Shown here: in pieces, positions 37,408 through 48,573 of the stretch | Layout: the number at the start of each line of letters is the position of its first letter | Position numbering within the stretch: the stretch's first letter is position 1 | DNA from: Rachycentron canadum | Lineage: Eukaryota > Chordata > Actinopteri > Carangiformes > Rachycentridae | Assembly: GCA_038496675.1 (NCBI GenBank) | Contig: CM076659.1 | Span: 13,660,247 to 13,724,246, forward strand | DNA length: 64,000 bases | Reading direction: 5' to 3' | The notes under the pieces: generated by a model | The model's database searches: none | The model's input: only the letters and a program-made list of their open reading frames with translations | Told to the model about the DNA's origin: nothing | Program-made: the position numbers and the translations under genes

Positions 37408-38917
37408 ATATATTCTGGGTGGGAGTACATAGTAGAAATCTTACCCTGCTCCCCCAACGCACTACCACACCCACCCAAATCCCAGTCAGCTTGAGTAGAT
37501 TTTATAGAAAGCATATTGTTGAGAAACTACCTCTGCCCCCTCCATTCTCTCATTCTCTTTCGTGTCCTCCTCTGCTGTGATAATTAGTTGTGGGGTAACA
37601 CTGGGGGTTTAACAGAGAAAGCCAGGGTTCAGAAATCCCCTTTCCCACTCCAGTCGGGTAACTACAGCAAAGACCCCCCATTCCTCACATGCTCATCTCA
37701 AACGTTTGAGGTGAGCATGTGTTGGAGCAGCTAACATTTAAAAATTCATCCAGCAAAAGCGTGCAAACCTTTACCTCACACAGCCTAAAGTGAGACTTAA
37801 GAAAGGGAGACTCCCACCTCATTGTAACAGGAAAAGCTATGTCCTAACACATGCTAGGGAACATTAGAGGTGTCCGTCATGTAAACCAAGGCTCTATAGA
37901 GAGAACCTCATCTCTATTCACCTCCATGCCTCCAACATCTGCTGCTGGGGCACTCCAGAGATCATTAACCCTTTCACTGCACTGCATGGCTGCTTGTCTT
38001 TGTTGCAGAGAGGAATTCAGCATGGGAAGGGAGCATGAAAGCAAAACAGGAGAAAACTTCTTAGTGGATTAAATCTCTTTAAGGTCAAATGCTGAGAACA
38101 AGAATCTGACCACTTGTAGCTGCACATACATTCTCCCTGAGAATAAAACATCATAACAACTGTGAATAAGACTAATGACCTCCACTAAACAGGCTTGTGT
38201 TCCCAGTCACAGTGGCCTACGGCACAGTTTGTGAAACAAGATACCTCTGTGGTTTGCAACTCATCTCTGTGTTTTGTGTGTGTTTTTTTTTCTCATACGA
38301 CCCAGAAGGTTTTATTTTCTGCGTAATTTCTTCGATGACTCGTGTGTGCACTGTTGTGCTGTGTGTTTACATGCTCACATGCCATTGATGAAAGGGCAGG
38401 CCAGCTTATGGCTACCCCACTGAAACCCAATCTCAAACTGGAAAACCCTGAGCTTGAATTTCCCCCTCACAAATCCTTCTACTTTCGTAGCCAGAATGTT
38501 AACAAGTGGTATGGTAAAGACCAACATTTATCTTGTTTTCTCTTTGTCTCTTCTATTCAGAAACTTCATACTTTTCAGAGTTTGAGCTGCCCTGGATTCT
38601 CGGCCACCGATAGCTGCCAATCAATCCTACCACTACCTTTCTCCGAGACCTCCAACCAACCAGACTCAGACTTCACCGCTGTATCCAAACTTGGACTGGA
38701 GTCACGGCAGGAAGTGGCAGGAGATGAGGAGGAGGAGGAGGATTCATCCTACGAAGAGCTTGATAGTGATTCAGCTTGTAGCGTGGACTCACGGCCTGGG
38801 TCACCCGTTGGCATCATGGGCGGTAAATGCACCCTCTGGAAGGGTGACTGTGGGACACAGAAGGACATTTTCCAGCTGGGGGGAGAGCTTGATCTTGAAC
38901 AGATTGAACGAAACTGA
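27495..38917 (+). CDS. fam53b: Fam53b (Simplet), nuclear regulator of Wnt/beta-catenin signalling; four coding exons
   Basis: Coding segments are 27495-27575, 29715-29769, 31372-32246 and 38561-38917. They join in phase to 455 residues; the human protein is 422. The N terminus MVIILSKTLEKKKG and the block TLFSCGTVEADRWLDLGRSC are family signatures (human LFSCGTMDRNRWLDMGRSC). Other conserved parts are SLWDVMPEPG, KRQCRSLSFSDEFSGFRSSW near 137-158, a SRSRSQPCVL block followed by the basic KKIGMKRRRPED (about 311-322, a probable nuclear localisation signal), LDLAKMTQ at the exon 3-4 junction, an acidic Glu-rich run near 392-397, and the end GELDLEQIERN (human GELDIEQIENN). RSLSFS and QRSSSFS are serine-rich sites of the type bound by 14-3-3 proteins. 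Work in zebrafish and medaka ties the gene to proliferation, fin regeneration and beta-catenin nuclear entry. It has no catalytic domain. Confidence 0.96.
27576..29714 (+). other. fam53b intron 2, no recognised feature
   Basis: 2.1 kb of AT-rich unique sequence. No recognisable exon, RNA gene or repeat family was seen on either strand. Confidence 0.55.
29715..29769 (+). CDS. fam53b: fam53b coding exon 2 (55 bp)
   Basis: Encodes RELHTMSRGTTLFSCGTV plus the first base of Glu. It starts after CCTCCACAG and ends at GTGAGT. Too short for simple ORF detection; the LFSCGT signature confirms it. Confidence 0.95.
29770..31371 (+). other. fam53b intron 3
   Basis: 1.6 kb. Pyrimidine-rich in 30030-30420; contains the perfect 16-bp inverted repeat at 31244-31281, about 90 bp before the acceptor. 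Otherwise nothing recognised. Confidence 0.55.
31244..31281. repeat. Perfect 16-bp inverted repeat with 6-nt loop
   Basis: GTTCAGTTTCTTCTTA, loop GTTAAA, then TAAGAAGAAACTGAAC. All 16 positions pair. It lies in fam53b intron 3, 90 bp upstream of the exon 3 acceptor, so it could form a hairpin in the pre-mRNA. Confidence 0.9.
31372..32246 (+). CDS. fam53b: fam53b coding exon 3 (main exon, 875 bp)
   Basis: Completes Glu46 and encodes 291 residues from ADRWLDLGRSCTIQQRA to SLDLAKMTQ. The acceptor is ATATTGCAG and the donor GTTAGA. It includes a His-rich stretch (HHHHSCHHHF) near residues 240-249 and the basic nuclear-localisation-type block. If the donor is not used, translation continues only five residues (VRWNC) before a stop. 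Confidence 0.97.
35840..36110. mobile_element. Possible LINE-derived remnant
   Basis: Repeated TTGCAC motifs (35855-35880 and near 35921-35926), followed by ATTCCTGAAGGAACAAAGGA and CCTGTTGAGTAGTGAGTGAG, occur in the order of fish L2/Rex1-like element 3' regions as I remember them. Degenerate, so low confidence. Confidence 0.3.
37225..37265. repeat. Two overlapping palindromes
   Basis: ACTAGTCTTTT-T-AAAAGACTAGT (37225-37247) and TAGTTATTA-TGTA-TAATAACTA (37244-37265) share the TAGT at 37244-37247 and could fold alternately. The downstream GGAGTACCCCTTTA near 37319-37332 resembles the end of a fish MITE. Confidence 0.65.
37359..37406. repeat. (TG)24 microsatellite
   Basis: Uninterrupted TG dinucleotide array in fam53b intron 4. 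Confidence 0.97.
37686..37721. repeat. 36-bp near-perfect palindrome
   Basis: CACATGCTCATCTCAAACG is followed by its reverse complement with one mismatch (a G-U wobble in RNA) and no spacer. It is in fam53b intron 4. Confidence 0.85.
38561..38917 (+). CDS. fam53b: fam53b coding exon 4 (last)
   Basis: Encodes KLHTFQSLSCPGFSATD at its start, an acidic EEEEEDSSYEELDSDSAC segment, and IFQLGGELDLEQIERN before TGA at 38915-38917. The acceptor is CTATTCAG. An in-frame extension upstream of the acceptor is intronic. Confidence 0.96.
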   Translation, partial: KLHTFQSLSCPGFSATDSCQSILPLPFSETSNQPDSDFTAVSKLGLESRQEVAGDEEEEEDSSYEELDSDSACSVDSRPGSPVGIMGGKCTLWKGDCGTQKDIFQLGGELDLEQIERN

Positions 38918-39802
38918 ACACTTTATAGGAGATTTTAAAAGACTGTGTCTGGACTGTTGAAGAAGGTGACTGGACGTCGATGATGTACCAAAGGATGGCT
39001 ATTAAGTAACGTTGTGAGGAACAGAGTGGAGGAGGTTTTTTGAAAGGGAAAAGATAAAAGAAAGAGAAGGGAAGTGCTAAAGATGATAATGATTAAGTAT
39101 GTTGTTAACAGCTGGCTTCTTAATGACACATTTGCCTTGAACATTCTTACTGTTTGAATCAAAAAGCAGTGACCTTAGTTGTATTTGTTGGGGGGTATTC
39201 AGCTTAACTCAGGAGTGGGAAAGTGAGGGTTAGTCTTAAGAAAACCCCCCAGCCCCCACTGTCTTCTCAACCTGATGACCTTTCCAAAGTCAGCTAACTT
39301 TAGGTTTGTAGTACTGTAGCAGTAGCTGGGCTCTCCTGTATTTAGCTTGAGTTTGTTTTTCAGAGAAAGTGGGGGCGACAAGGACCGGTCAAAACAGGGA
39401 GGGGTAAACACGAGGAAGAGGTATCTTCTTGGAGACTTACCCTTGACCTTACTCGTCCTCTTCATCTTTTGTGCACACGTTTTTTTTTTTGTTTTTTTTT
39501 TGTTTTGTTTGCTGAATGTAGGCTCAATAAGCTTTATGATGAGTTCGGAAAATGACAGTGCCTTCTTTTGGATGTTTGCTCTCCCAGTACTCTTCAAGAA
39601 ACTGGCCTCAATTGAAGCCACCATTTCTGACCTTTTTTGTAGTTTCTTCATATGCAAATTGTATATTTGAATTAAACACTGAATCTCAAGTTTTCAGTTC
39701 TAATATCAATGTATATTTTTCTAAGTAACTGTTTTTTATGAGCTGTTTTTGAAGGAGCAAGAATACATTGTCTTTCTTCTAACAGGATGGACATGAAATA
39801 AA
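38918..39802 (+). terminator. fam53b: fam53b 3' UTR and main candidate poly(A) signal
   Basis: AATAAA lies at 39797-39802, about 880 bp after the stop. ATTAAA occurs near 39671. Further AATAAA hexamers at about 40049, 40109 and 40444-40449 could give longer forms. The UTR has T-rich tracts interrupted by G near 39480-39510. Confidence 0.5.
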
Positions 39803-41035
39803 TTTACAACCTGCACTCACATGTCTTGTTCAATTTCAGTTATTGGTGAATGCTTTCTGCTTGATGCAAGATTGCTGTGGAAGACAGATTTCGCTTGGGC
39901 AGATAAAAAGTCTAATAAGCTGCAAAGTTTCCAGATATGCTTTAGATCTTGCACCCCTACAGTCACTTCCTGCATCAAATTTCAGAACCATTTCATCAAA
40001 GCCTGCTCATTCAAACTTCATTGCTTTGAATGTCCTTTGTTTATGGAGCAAATAAATTAGCTATTATCTTTTCACAATATCAACCTAAGCTATATGCAGC
40101 TCTTGATCAATAAAGTGAGTTAGGTAAACATCCAGTGTCCTTATGTTGCTCACCAGTCCCAAACAAAATGGCAGGAAGTCTAGACATGAAATATCCCTGG
40201 CCAGTAACCCAGCAGTGACCAGAGGACATGATGTCAGGAGAAAATGTCCCGGGATCTGTGAGGCAGACAGACACATGCAAGTTTGTTCCTCCCTGGGATT
40301 TCCTATCATGTCTCTCATGTCTGTCCAAGTTGCTGAAACAAACTCAAAGCACCTGCCGCCTTTTATAAGACTTAGCACAGGGGTCTTTCTCTGCATTAAA
40401 GGCTTGTGTCATCTTTATTGGACATTTGAGAGGCTGATTGCGAAAATAAAGTTATAGGACAGCATGTTTTTCCAACACAGAGAGGAAAGCCCTGGCTGCA
40501 TACTAGTTTTTACGTCCAAAACAGGACGCTCCAGTCTGTTGCAGCTTTTCCTTCAATCATAGCCTTGAAGGAAGGTGAACTCGGACAACTCCACTGTTGA
40601 AGTGTTGGTTTACACAAACACACCCAATCACATACAACACATTCTCTTTTAAAGGCTCTGAAAAAAATAATGAATTTGATATGTTCATATACGCAGGAAC
40701 CTGGCATTGAAAGCTTGATTAGTAATTATGTTTCCTTCTTTTTTCCATTCCCAGTGGGTGAGAGTTTGTTTCTGTGTCTGTAGATGTTGCAAGAAAAGAG
40801 ATTAGTTGATGAAAATAAGGCAGAGGGCTTAGATTAAAGGCTGGGAAACAAAAACAGGCACAAGCTGGTGAAAGGCTCAGACATCTGTTCACACCTCGCT
40901 TCTTTAACTTGACACAAAAGCCTGGAAGCACAAAATCCCGTTGCTATCAACAGTAGTCTGACTGCTTGCTGCTCCCAAAGGTCAGTAAACCACACACAAA
41001 CACTTGTGCATGTGCGCACATACATACACGCACAC

Positions 41036-41115
<80 letters not shown>

Positions 41116-44100
41116 AGAGACATTTCCTCTCTGGCAGGAAGTGGCTGGCAAAGCAGGGGGGAGAGTTAATATCTGAGGTAAAAGTGCTATAAATAGGGAG
41201 TATTGTAGCTGGTGGCAAATGTAGATATTGGAGAGAGGGAAAGAGGAAAGGCCACATTACACAAATTTACAGTGCCCTGGGCTGACTGGCCTCGATTACA
41301 TATGAGAAAACATTGGCTGTGTTTTCAAACAAAGCTGAGTTTTACATTGTCAGCAAAATCACTTGAACTGTCCTCTGAGAACTTCAGAGGTCAGAATAAT
41401 GATATAATTTTTTTTCTGCCTTTTAAGGCACAGGAATCCAGTGTTTATGTCCAGCTTAGTGGGAACCATTCTTGTGTTGTTTGAGACCTCCTATGTTCTG
41501 GGTGAACTTGTGCGTGCATTTGTGTTTAATGTGATGACTGCTTTTTTTGTTGTTCAGGGGAAATGTACATAGCACAGACGGGTAGTCAAAAACCAAACAA
41601 CAGGACAGACAGGTACACGAGTCCAAGAAGAGCAGCAAAAATAGATAAAAAATAGATCCCCCATCAGGGAGTCTATATAATCTTAATGAATAATCTGAGA
41701 AGAATGTAAAATGTAGTAAATTGTATAAGAAAATCTGTAATAGTGGAAGAAATGAGCAGAGAAAGTTGAATAAATAAACTAATAGATAATAAAATAAAAT
41801 TAAATACAGGAAAAATTTAAATTATATCTTGGCATATTAGGCATGGCTCCTATGCTCAGGAGTCATGTGTCAAAAATGCTGAGAACTGTTCCTGCAGTTT
41901 GCTGAAGGTACATGTTGTGGGTCGGTAAGATTAATCTTTCTGTCCAGGACAGCTGTGTTTATCTGGGGATACATGTATGCTGGTAAGTGCACACGTGTGT
42001 TAGCAGACACCTATCGTAGACAGACAGGTGGCTGGCAGTGTCACATGTCACTGATTGACTAGTTCTCCACTCAAAGGTGGCAGAGAGCAACCCAACACTT
42101 TGTCACCATGGTTCCCATGAATGCTGCGCCCTCCCCTCCACCTCTGCATCTCAGAGGGATTTATCTTCATAATACACTGTAATGACTGGTTTTGTTAAAT
42201 GCCAGAGTACCTGGGAATCTCTGGAGTACAGACAGGGCCTTTTTTTTAAAAAAAAAAAGACGATTCTGACATTAGCCTGCACAAGCAAATCACATATGTG
42301 AAGCTGCTATGCGTCCTCAATCAAACAGTTATTCTCCGGGATAAGACATTAAATCCCATAATGAGTTTGATTAAGTGTGGTGCAAATTGGTACAATACTT
42401 TTTGCGTAATAATGCAGACAAACAAACATGGGACATGGGTAAAAATGTAACCTCACTGGCAGAGGTAAGAACACAGATTGAAGTTAATGGTGGAGTCAAC
42501 ACTAGCATGAGTCATCTCTTTTGTCTTTTCTAGCAGTCAATCATTTCGCCACTAGAACAACAGGCAATTCATGCTTTTTTAGCTAACCTGCCTAAACACA
42601 TTAAAACATTTGCTTAAGGGGGTGTTATTTTTTTTATATCAACATAATTAATTTCATGCACTACAGTCTCTTCCTCACAGCTGTCAGAGAAGAAGAAGAG
42701 AAAGTGGTGATGGGCAGATGACAGACATCACCTGAACAGTACACATTGTTGACTTGACCGAGACAGACCCTGGAAAACCTGGACTTCATGTTGTGACACA
42801 GCTCGTAAATTTCATTCAGTTTATGGGGAGCAGATGGTAACATTGTTTGGTGTTGATGTGCTTTGGCGTATTCACAGCGACTCATTCAAATCGAGTGTTT
42901 CTAAAAGAACCAATGCTGCCAGTACCATTAAGAGATCTCGTATTACAAGAAAAAGGAGTGCCATAGGGCTGCAGACTATTTGACAACACATATGCTGCCA
43001 AGCATTTATTCCATTTTGGAAATGTGTTGCCATGCCACCCAAACATTTCCCAGTCTGTGTATGCTGCAATGGAGTCTGTGTTACAAAATATGAACGAGAG
43101 GAAAGTAGAAGTGTAGTTACACTTGGTGGAAGGACACGTGCTGAGAGAGAGGAAACACATGCTGCCTTTTTTTCTATGAATCCTTTTTCTTTTGTGAGCA
43201 AAGGGTAGTACGCACAGGAGACTGGCTGTGGGCCCGCTGCATACACACTGATGACTGAATGCCAAACAATGGAGGACTGAAATAGACATGTTGTTGCGGC
43301 GGCTGGTCCACATCCATCCATCACACTGGTCACATCTGGGTCGACTAGTGCTGCCTGCCCAGACTGGCCGCTTCTTATGAATCAAGACATAACATGAGCC
43401 AGGTACTTGAAATTCAATAGCTAAATTACCCCCACGCAGCAGTTTCATTTGTACATACCAACTTAGATATTACTACTGAAATATCTGAAATACACGTGGT
43501 ACAAAGAGTTAAATCCCTGGCTCATGCAAAAGCAGGGTAAACAGATCTGCATCACTATTCTGTGTGAGTCTTGATTTCTAATCTGGTCTTAGGTCCTCAG
43601 AGGCTCCTGCCCTGTCTGTTTAAATTGCTGATGTTTGTTTTCCAGCTCCAGTTCGCGATATGAGGAAACCAAAGCAGACAGGGTTGAATTAGGACACTCA
43701 AGCTGTAATCAAACTGAAATCATCGACTACTCAGGGGTGATTACCACAAACAACTTCAGGTGAGAGAACACAGCCACCAGAGCTGCAGTCGACCATCTTA
43801 CCTTTGACCTTTGGGTTTAAAGGTAAGGTCATTGCAGAAGCCTTGTCTGGTCATGGCTAATAGAGGCTGAATTGGTGTGACTACCACCTGGGGTGATAAT
43901 GGATGTGAAGCATGCCCTGGTTTGACAGCATCATTCAGGTTAAATAGAAATGTTCACATGCATTTGTAAGATAATACATCCATTAAAAAGTTAAAGCTTT
44001 GGCTGCTGGTGTGTAAATACAAACACAAGAGGTTTAGGGATCAATGCCAATAAATCATAGGTGAAATGCTGCAGGAGGGCACCAGAACAACAGACTTTTT

Positions 44101-45967
44101 TTTTTCTCCAAGTGATGAATAAAAAAATCAGCAATTGACATAATCCCGTTAAAATTTATGGTAATTTTTAAGAGCCTGGCTGTCTGATCATCACTTAAGC
44201 ATCTGTCACGGCAGAGAGGTCACATTCTAAACATGATGAAACTGCTCATAAAGTCAGTCTAACAATGAGTCGCAACTTATCAATGCACATGCATCATAGG
44301 TGTGCTCTGGTACTTAAACAAATAGTACCACACCTCTGCAATAAATGAACACTTTTTAATGGATAGAAGGAAGGAAAAGTCTGTGTATGTCATGATAAAA
44401 CTCCAGGCAGCACAGGCACCTGGCAGTTATCACATTTTAAGACCAGACTCCTTGATAATAATACACAGCAATTGAACCACTGAAACATTTCACCTTTGAC
44501 CTTCACAACCTGCACCTGCTCTTTGAGGAACTTTGAACTGGAAAATTTGAAGTGTATGACAAAACAAAATAAATCCCAAATGACATCTGATGGTTAAGAG
44601 CTGCAAAATATAATTTAGTACATTTTGCACCTGCAGTCAACAGTTGTATATTTTCTGCTTTCTGTTTCCTGAGGCCTTACCCTTACAGTTGCCACGTGTC
44701 CCTGAAACCCAGAATGAACTTGTACACTGAGTCCGCTCTTATTCTCAGACACCATTTCACAAGCCGTCTGTGTCAGAAAGACTTCAAAAAGAACAGATGA
44801 CCTCTCCTGTTTCCATCTCTCACTCAGAATTTTCTTTTGGAAAACTGTATTAGACAGCTGTGGCTGTATTCGTCCAGGCAACATCATTTCCAGCTGACAC
44901 AGAAGCTGCAGTTTTGGCTTCTTGGAGCTTTTTTCCACCCTTAGAGAAATATTTGTATTATTTCTGTACAAGGACCTACAACAACCAATACATCTGCATC
45001 TCTTTCAAACACAGCCTTTGCTATTTTTCAAGCTAACTATGTAAGAAGATCACATACCCATCCTGCCAATAAAGCTCTGATTGATAAGTTATTTCTCTAG
45101 CCTGGATCACAGCCATCAACGGACTCAATACCAGACATATTTGAACTGATGGACAAATTGGATATGCGTCAGTCGATTCAGAAGCAGGTCTAGAGCCATA
45201 AAGGAGTCTCATACTCTTTGTCTCAACTTATATCACTGTCAAAACCGTCTGCATTTCCCACAGCTATAAAATCAAGGCCAAATTTTGTCATGACCAAAAA
45301 AGACAAAAACAAGAGACTATATCCCAGGTTGACAAATACTGGAATTTCTTTTCACATTATGAAGGAGTCACATGCATGCAAGTTTAATTTAACTCAAGTT
45401 TTTTTTCTTAGGTGTGAGAGCTCTTTTGATAACATACTATATACTAATAAATAAAAAGAAAACATTCTGTGAACATGATTAGAAATGAAGTTTATAGAGG
45501 TCTCTACAGACGTGTGTTGTGTTTATTGTACAATAAGAGAGAGAATAATAAGTCTGATGTACATCAGATTCACACTACCACCCTCCAGCTACCTCATGTG
45601 GGTGAGCACAGGAAAGGCGCCTGCCACAGTTACACAACTGTAAACATGGGCAGACGAGTAGGCAGCAGTTGCTGATGTTATCGCCACAGACATTAGCTGC
45701 TAGGCAGACAACAAATGGACACGAAAATGCTCATTAGGTTCAAATTAGGTCCCTGGATAAACTGGGTGGTAAATTTCTGACAAACAGCTTGAAGACAGTC
45801 GACTGTGTGGGAAGTTTATGCAACTCAAGAAACAGCAGCATATGATTGAATAGGTGCTCTTTAAGCCATGGCTTTGTATTTCAAAACCTCTCATCTTTTA
45901 ACAGTTTTGGAGCTATTTGTAAGTTATTATTGTTATTATTATTGCTACACAGCCAATGTTAGCAAGA
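39803..45967. other. Region 3' of fam53b, no gene supported
   Basis: The first ~650 bp may belong to extended fam53b 3' UTRs. The rest holds the CA microsatellite near 41028-41112, an A/T-rich stretch of repeated AATAAAT near 41765-41815 (possible old LINE tail), and unique sequence. Open frames of 100-190 codons near 42870-43450 on the minus strand show no recognisable domain or family and overlap each other in different frames. Confidence 0.55.
41028..41112. repeat. (CA)n microsatellite
   Basis: About 40 CA units with two early CG interruptions, followed by a short GA tract. Confidence 0.95.
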
Positions 45968-46254
45968 AGACACTGTGAGTTCAGCATCAAACTTCACAGT
46001 TGTCTCTAGCAGTGGAAATCTAAGCTAGTGTGAACCGTTGTTTTGTTTTGCTTCTACTTCTGTAGCTTATTTTCTTCTACTGAAGTTGGCGTGCTAATTA
46101 GCTAGACCCTGCCTGGTCGCCCGTCTCCTCATTTTTGATACTGAATCACTGTTGTGCTCTGGCTGCCCTGAAGAAGTGTTGCCACTCACAGGGCCTATTG
46201 TATTATAATCTCTTGTATTATAAACTATGGCTGAAGCTCTTGGCTCGACGTAGC
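45968..46254 (+). repeat. Dispersed repeat, copy A
   Basis: Shares ordered blocks with 63420-63667 in the same orientation: CAxTGTGAxCTCAGCATCAA ACTTCA near 45971, TTTTCTTCTACTGAAGTT then GCxTGCTAA near 46070-46096, and TATTATAxTCTTCT-like and GGCTxAAGCTCTTG blocks near 46200-46245. Family unknown. No coding capacity. Confidence 0.7.
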
Positions 46255-48555
46255 AGCTGTTGACGCTTACATCGGCTATGTAGCAATAGCAAAACTTAAA
46301 TATAGCTCATTTAATGCAAATGCTGATATTTCCCCAAGGGAAGCTTGAAACTTCTTCTGAAGTCCACCAAATAAAAGTAACTTTGAAAGGAAAGATATGA
46401 ACAAGATTAACAACAAGAGAAATGCATAGTAGATTTTTCATAAACAGCCCTAATTAACTGGCAGCCACAGACTAATTATGGACTATAAATTAGCTGAAGC
46501 AAAATGTCAGTTCCTCATTTTGAACAGTTATCAAACTGGTGATCTGACTTGTTTTGCATCTGACAGCATATTCATTCTTTGATTTGAGCCACCTTTTTCC
46601 TTTTCCTGTGAGGCACTTATAACAACTTCCATATTTTACTTAGTGAAGTGCTCATGACGCGACTCTAGTTGCATGACAAATGGAGCCAGTTTGAGAAATG
46701 TTTCCACTTTGTTTCCCAAAATCTGAAGGGAGGAGGAACAAACAGGATCTTGGAATGCCATCAAATCCTGTGGGAGAAGATATTCTTGATGCGGCTGCTT
46801 TCAGTGTTTCAGGTTCCCACCAAGTACTGACAGATTACTAATCTGTGTGAGCCAGTGTTGCTGCTTTGGTGTGGGTCTCTGTCAAGGATAGGCACAGATA
46901 GTCCTGTTTGATCTAGCTGGGAAGAGAGTAAATTAGAGTGCTTAGAAAATCCTTGCCTTTTTTGTAGTGATGTAGTATATTTTGTATTGGACTCACTTTT
47001 TTTTTTTTTTACTTTTCCCGGCCCAGCAAAGCCTTCAAGGTTAAAGTGAAGAGGGTTTCTTTTAATCTCTTCTTTATAGGGAGGGAAAGGTTAGACCTGT
47101 AACTGACAGAGAGAGCTAGGGAGGCTCACTGTATGTATACATTCATCTGTCTGAAGCATTGTTTTTCTTTTTTTGTTAAGGGCTTTAACTTTCTTCTAAA
47201 GACTTGACTGTTGTGTCTGTTCTCATGTTTTCACGTCTCCTCACATCCTCAGTCTCAGTGTTGCACACAGAAACACAAGCTAAGTTGGCCATTGTGTATT
47301 GACTCTGCAGGGTGATCAAGTGCAAACATCGGGTGTCTTTATAAAGTACATTGTACCAGCACAGAGATATGAGTAAATGAGACAGACAGGGAGGACAATA
47401 GAGCTCTGTGGGTAAGCAAAGACACGGCTGGTGTCTGTTTTTTCTGCCTCCCTGTAGGTTTGCATGTCTGTGACAAAAGAGAAAGGCCTCTTCCCATGTT
47501 TGCACAGTGTGTGCTTTCCAAGTGTGCGCCCGGCTTCTGTACTGTTTGTGTACAGTCTGTGCATGCCTTTCAGTGATCAAACAGTGCGGTCAGTGTGTAG
47601 GAGTCAGTCAGTGTTAGGGTATGGTATTGAGTGAGTCAGTTGATGCACTTCATGGCTGTCTTATATTTGGATGTTTCCTCCTGTTCTGGCTCATTTTTTC
47701 ACTCCTCCCTTCCTTTGACATACACTCATAATCAGTGAGATGAAGGGATGGGAGGAGTGCTAGACGAGGGAGCAGAGATGGGGGGTCTCTGTTTTTTTGT
47801 TTTTTTTTTCTCAGTCTCTGTACTCTATCACTGAGTTGTCTGATCCCTACTCTTTGGAGCACGTGGCAGTTCTCTCCCAGGGTTAGGGAGTGTAGTCCAC
47901 TCTGAGGGGAGGAAGTCAAAGTGTCACTGATGCTCAGATTTATCAGCTTCCTTCTAAGATTTAAAGCCGTATCATGGACAACTCCTCTGCATGAAAATCC
48001 ACAGGCAGCTATGGAGAGTGAGACACACGCATGCACACGACAACATACGTGCACACATGCGTGACATGCTCACATACCACAGGCATCACAATGGTGCACA
48101 CTCATAGCATACTTTTGTCTCTGAGAAAAGGGGAAACAGAGAAAGCAGAGAAGTTGAAACTAGGATTGAACCAAGAATGCAGCAGTATGACAGAAATGGC
48201 CAAAATTTAAACAACTTTTTCTGCAAATTTACAGTGTTACAAGCTTGAGTGTAGTATTTTTCACCAAGTGTGAGTGTGAGAAAGCCACTGAGGCCACACA
48301 ACATTTTTCAACCTTTGTCTAGATGGTTTGTCAGCTGGAGTAAATCTGGGTAAATTCAGCACAATGTAGTTTACAAAGGCCTTGTAAGGAGTTTGGCTTT
48401 GGAAAGCCCCACAGCATGCTATTCATTTTCCCTCCCCTGCGCTTGCCAGCCCACTCCACCCGGCTATTATGGTGGGGTTACTCTCCAGGGACCCCCAACA
48501 CAGACGCTAGTTTGGAAACCCCAAGCATGCCCGACCGCCTGCATTTCAGCGAGGA
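46255..48555. other. Intergenic, no gene supported
   Basis: Unique sequence with a T-run near 46998-47011 and TG/CA-rich low-complexity patches near 47990-48070. The overlapping minus-strand open frames near 47185-48054 have no recognisable motif. Confidence 0.5.
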
Positions 48556-48573
48556 GGGGGGGGGGGGGGGGGG
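48556..48573. repeat. G18 homopolymer
   Basis: Eighteen consecutive G residues on the plus strand. Possible G-quadruplex former and a likely site of length error in sequencing. Confidence 0.9.

Larger units (their letters stand above)
32247..38560 (+). other. fam53b intron 4 (6.3 kb)
   Basis: Contains a probable LINE-like remnant near 35840-36110, overlapping hairpins at 37225-37265, a TG microsatellite at 37359-37406 and a 36-bp palindrome at 37686-37721. A 71-codon open frame at 36615-36830 looks somewhat protein-like but has no phase-compatible splice sites. No other gene was recognised. Confidence 0.5.

Noticed and set aside
38342..38560. N-terminal extension of the last fam53b exon from an upstream ATG
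   Set aside because: The 73 codons before 38561 are intronic: a good acceptor (CTATTCAG) precedes the conserved KLHTFQSLSCPG segment, and the phase fits the previous exon.
40834..41257. Cysteine-valine or histidine-threonine repeat proteins
   Set aside because: Translations of the CA/TG microsatellite near 41028-41112. The same applies to open frames over the TG array at 37359, the CA array at 57788 and the CA arrays near 62.5 kb.
42872..43448. Minus-strand open frames of 153 and 188 codons
   Set aside because: The two overlap in different frames, show no family motif or biased codon use, and have no supporting neighbours. Length alone is compatible with chance in 64 kb.
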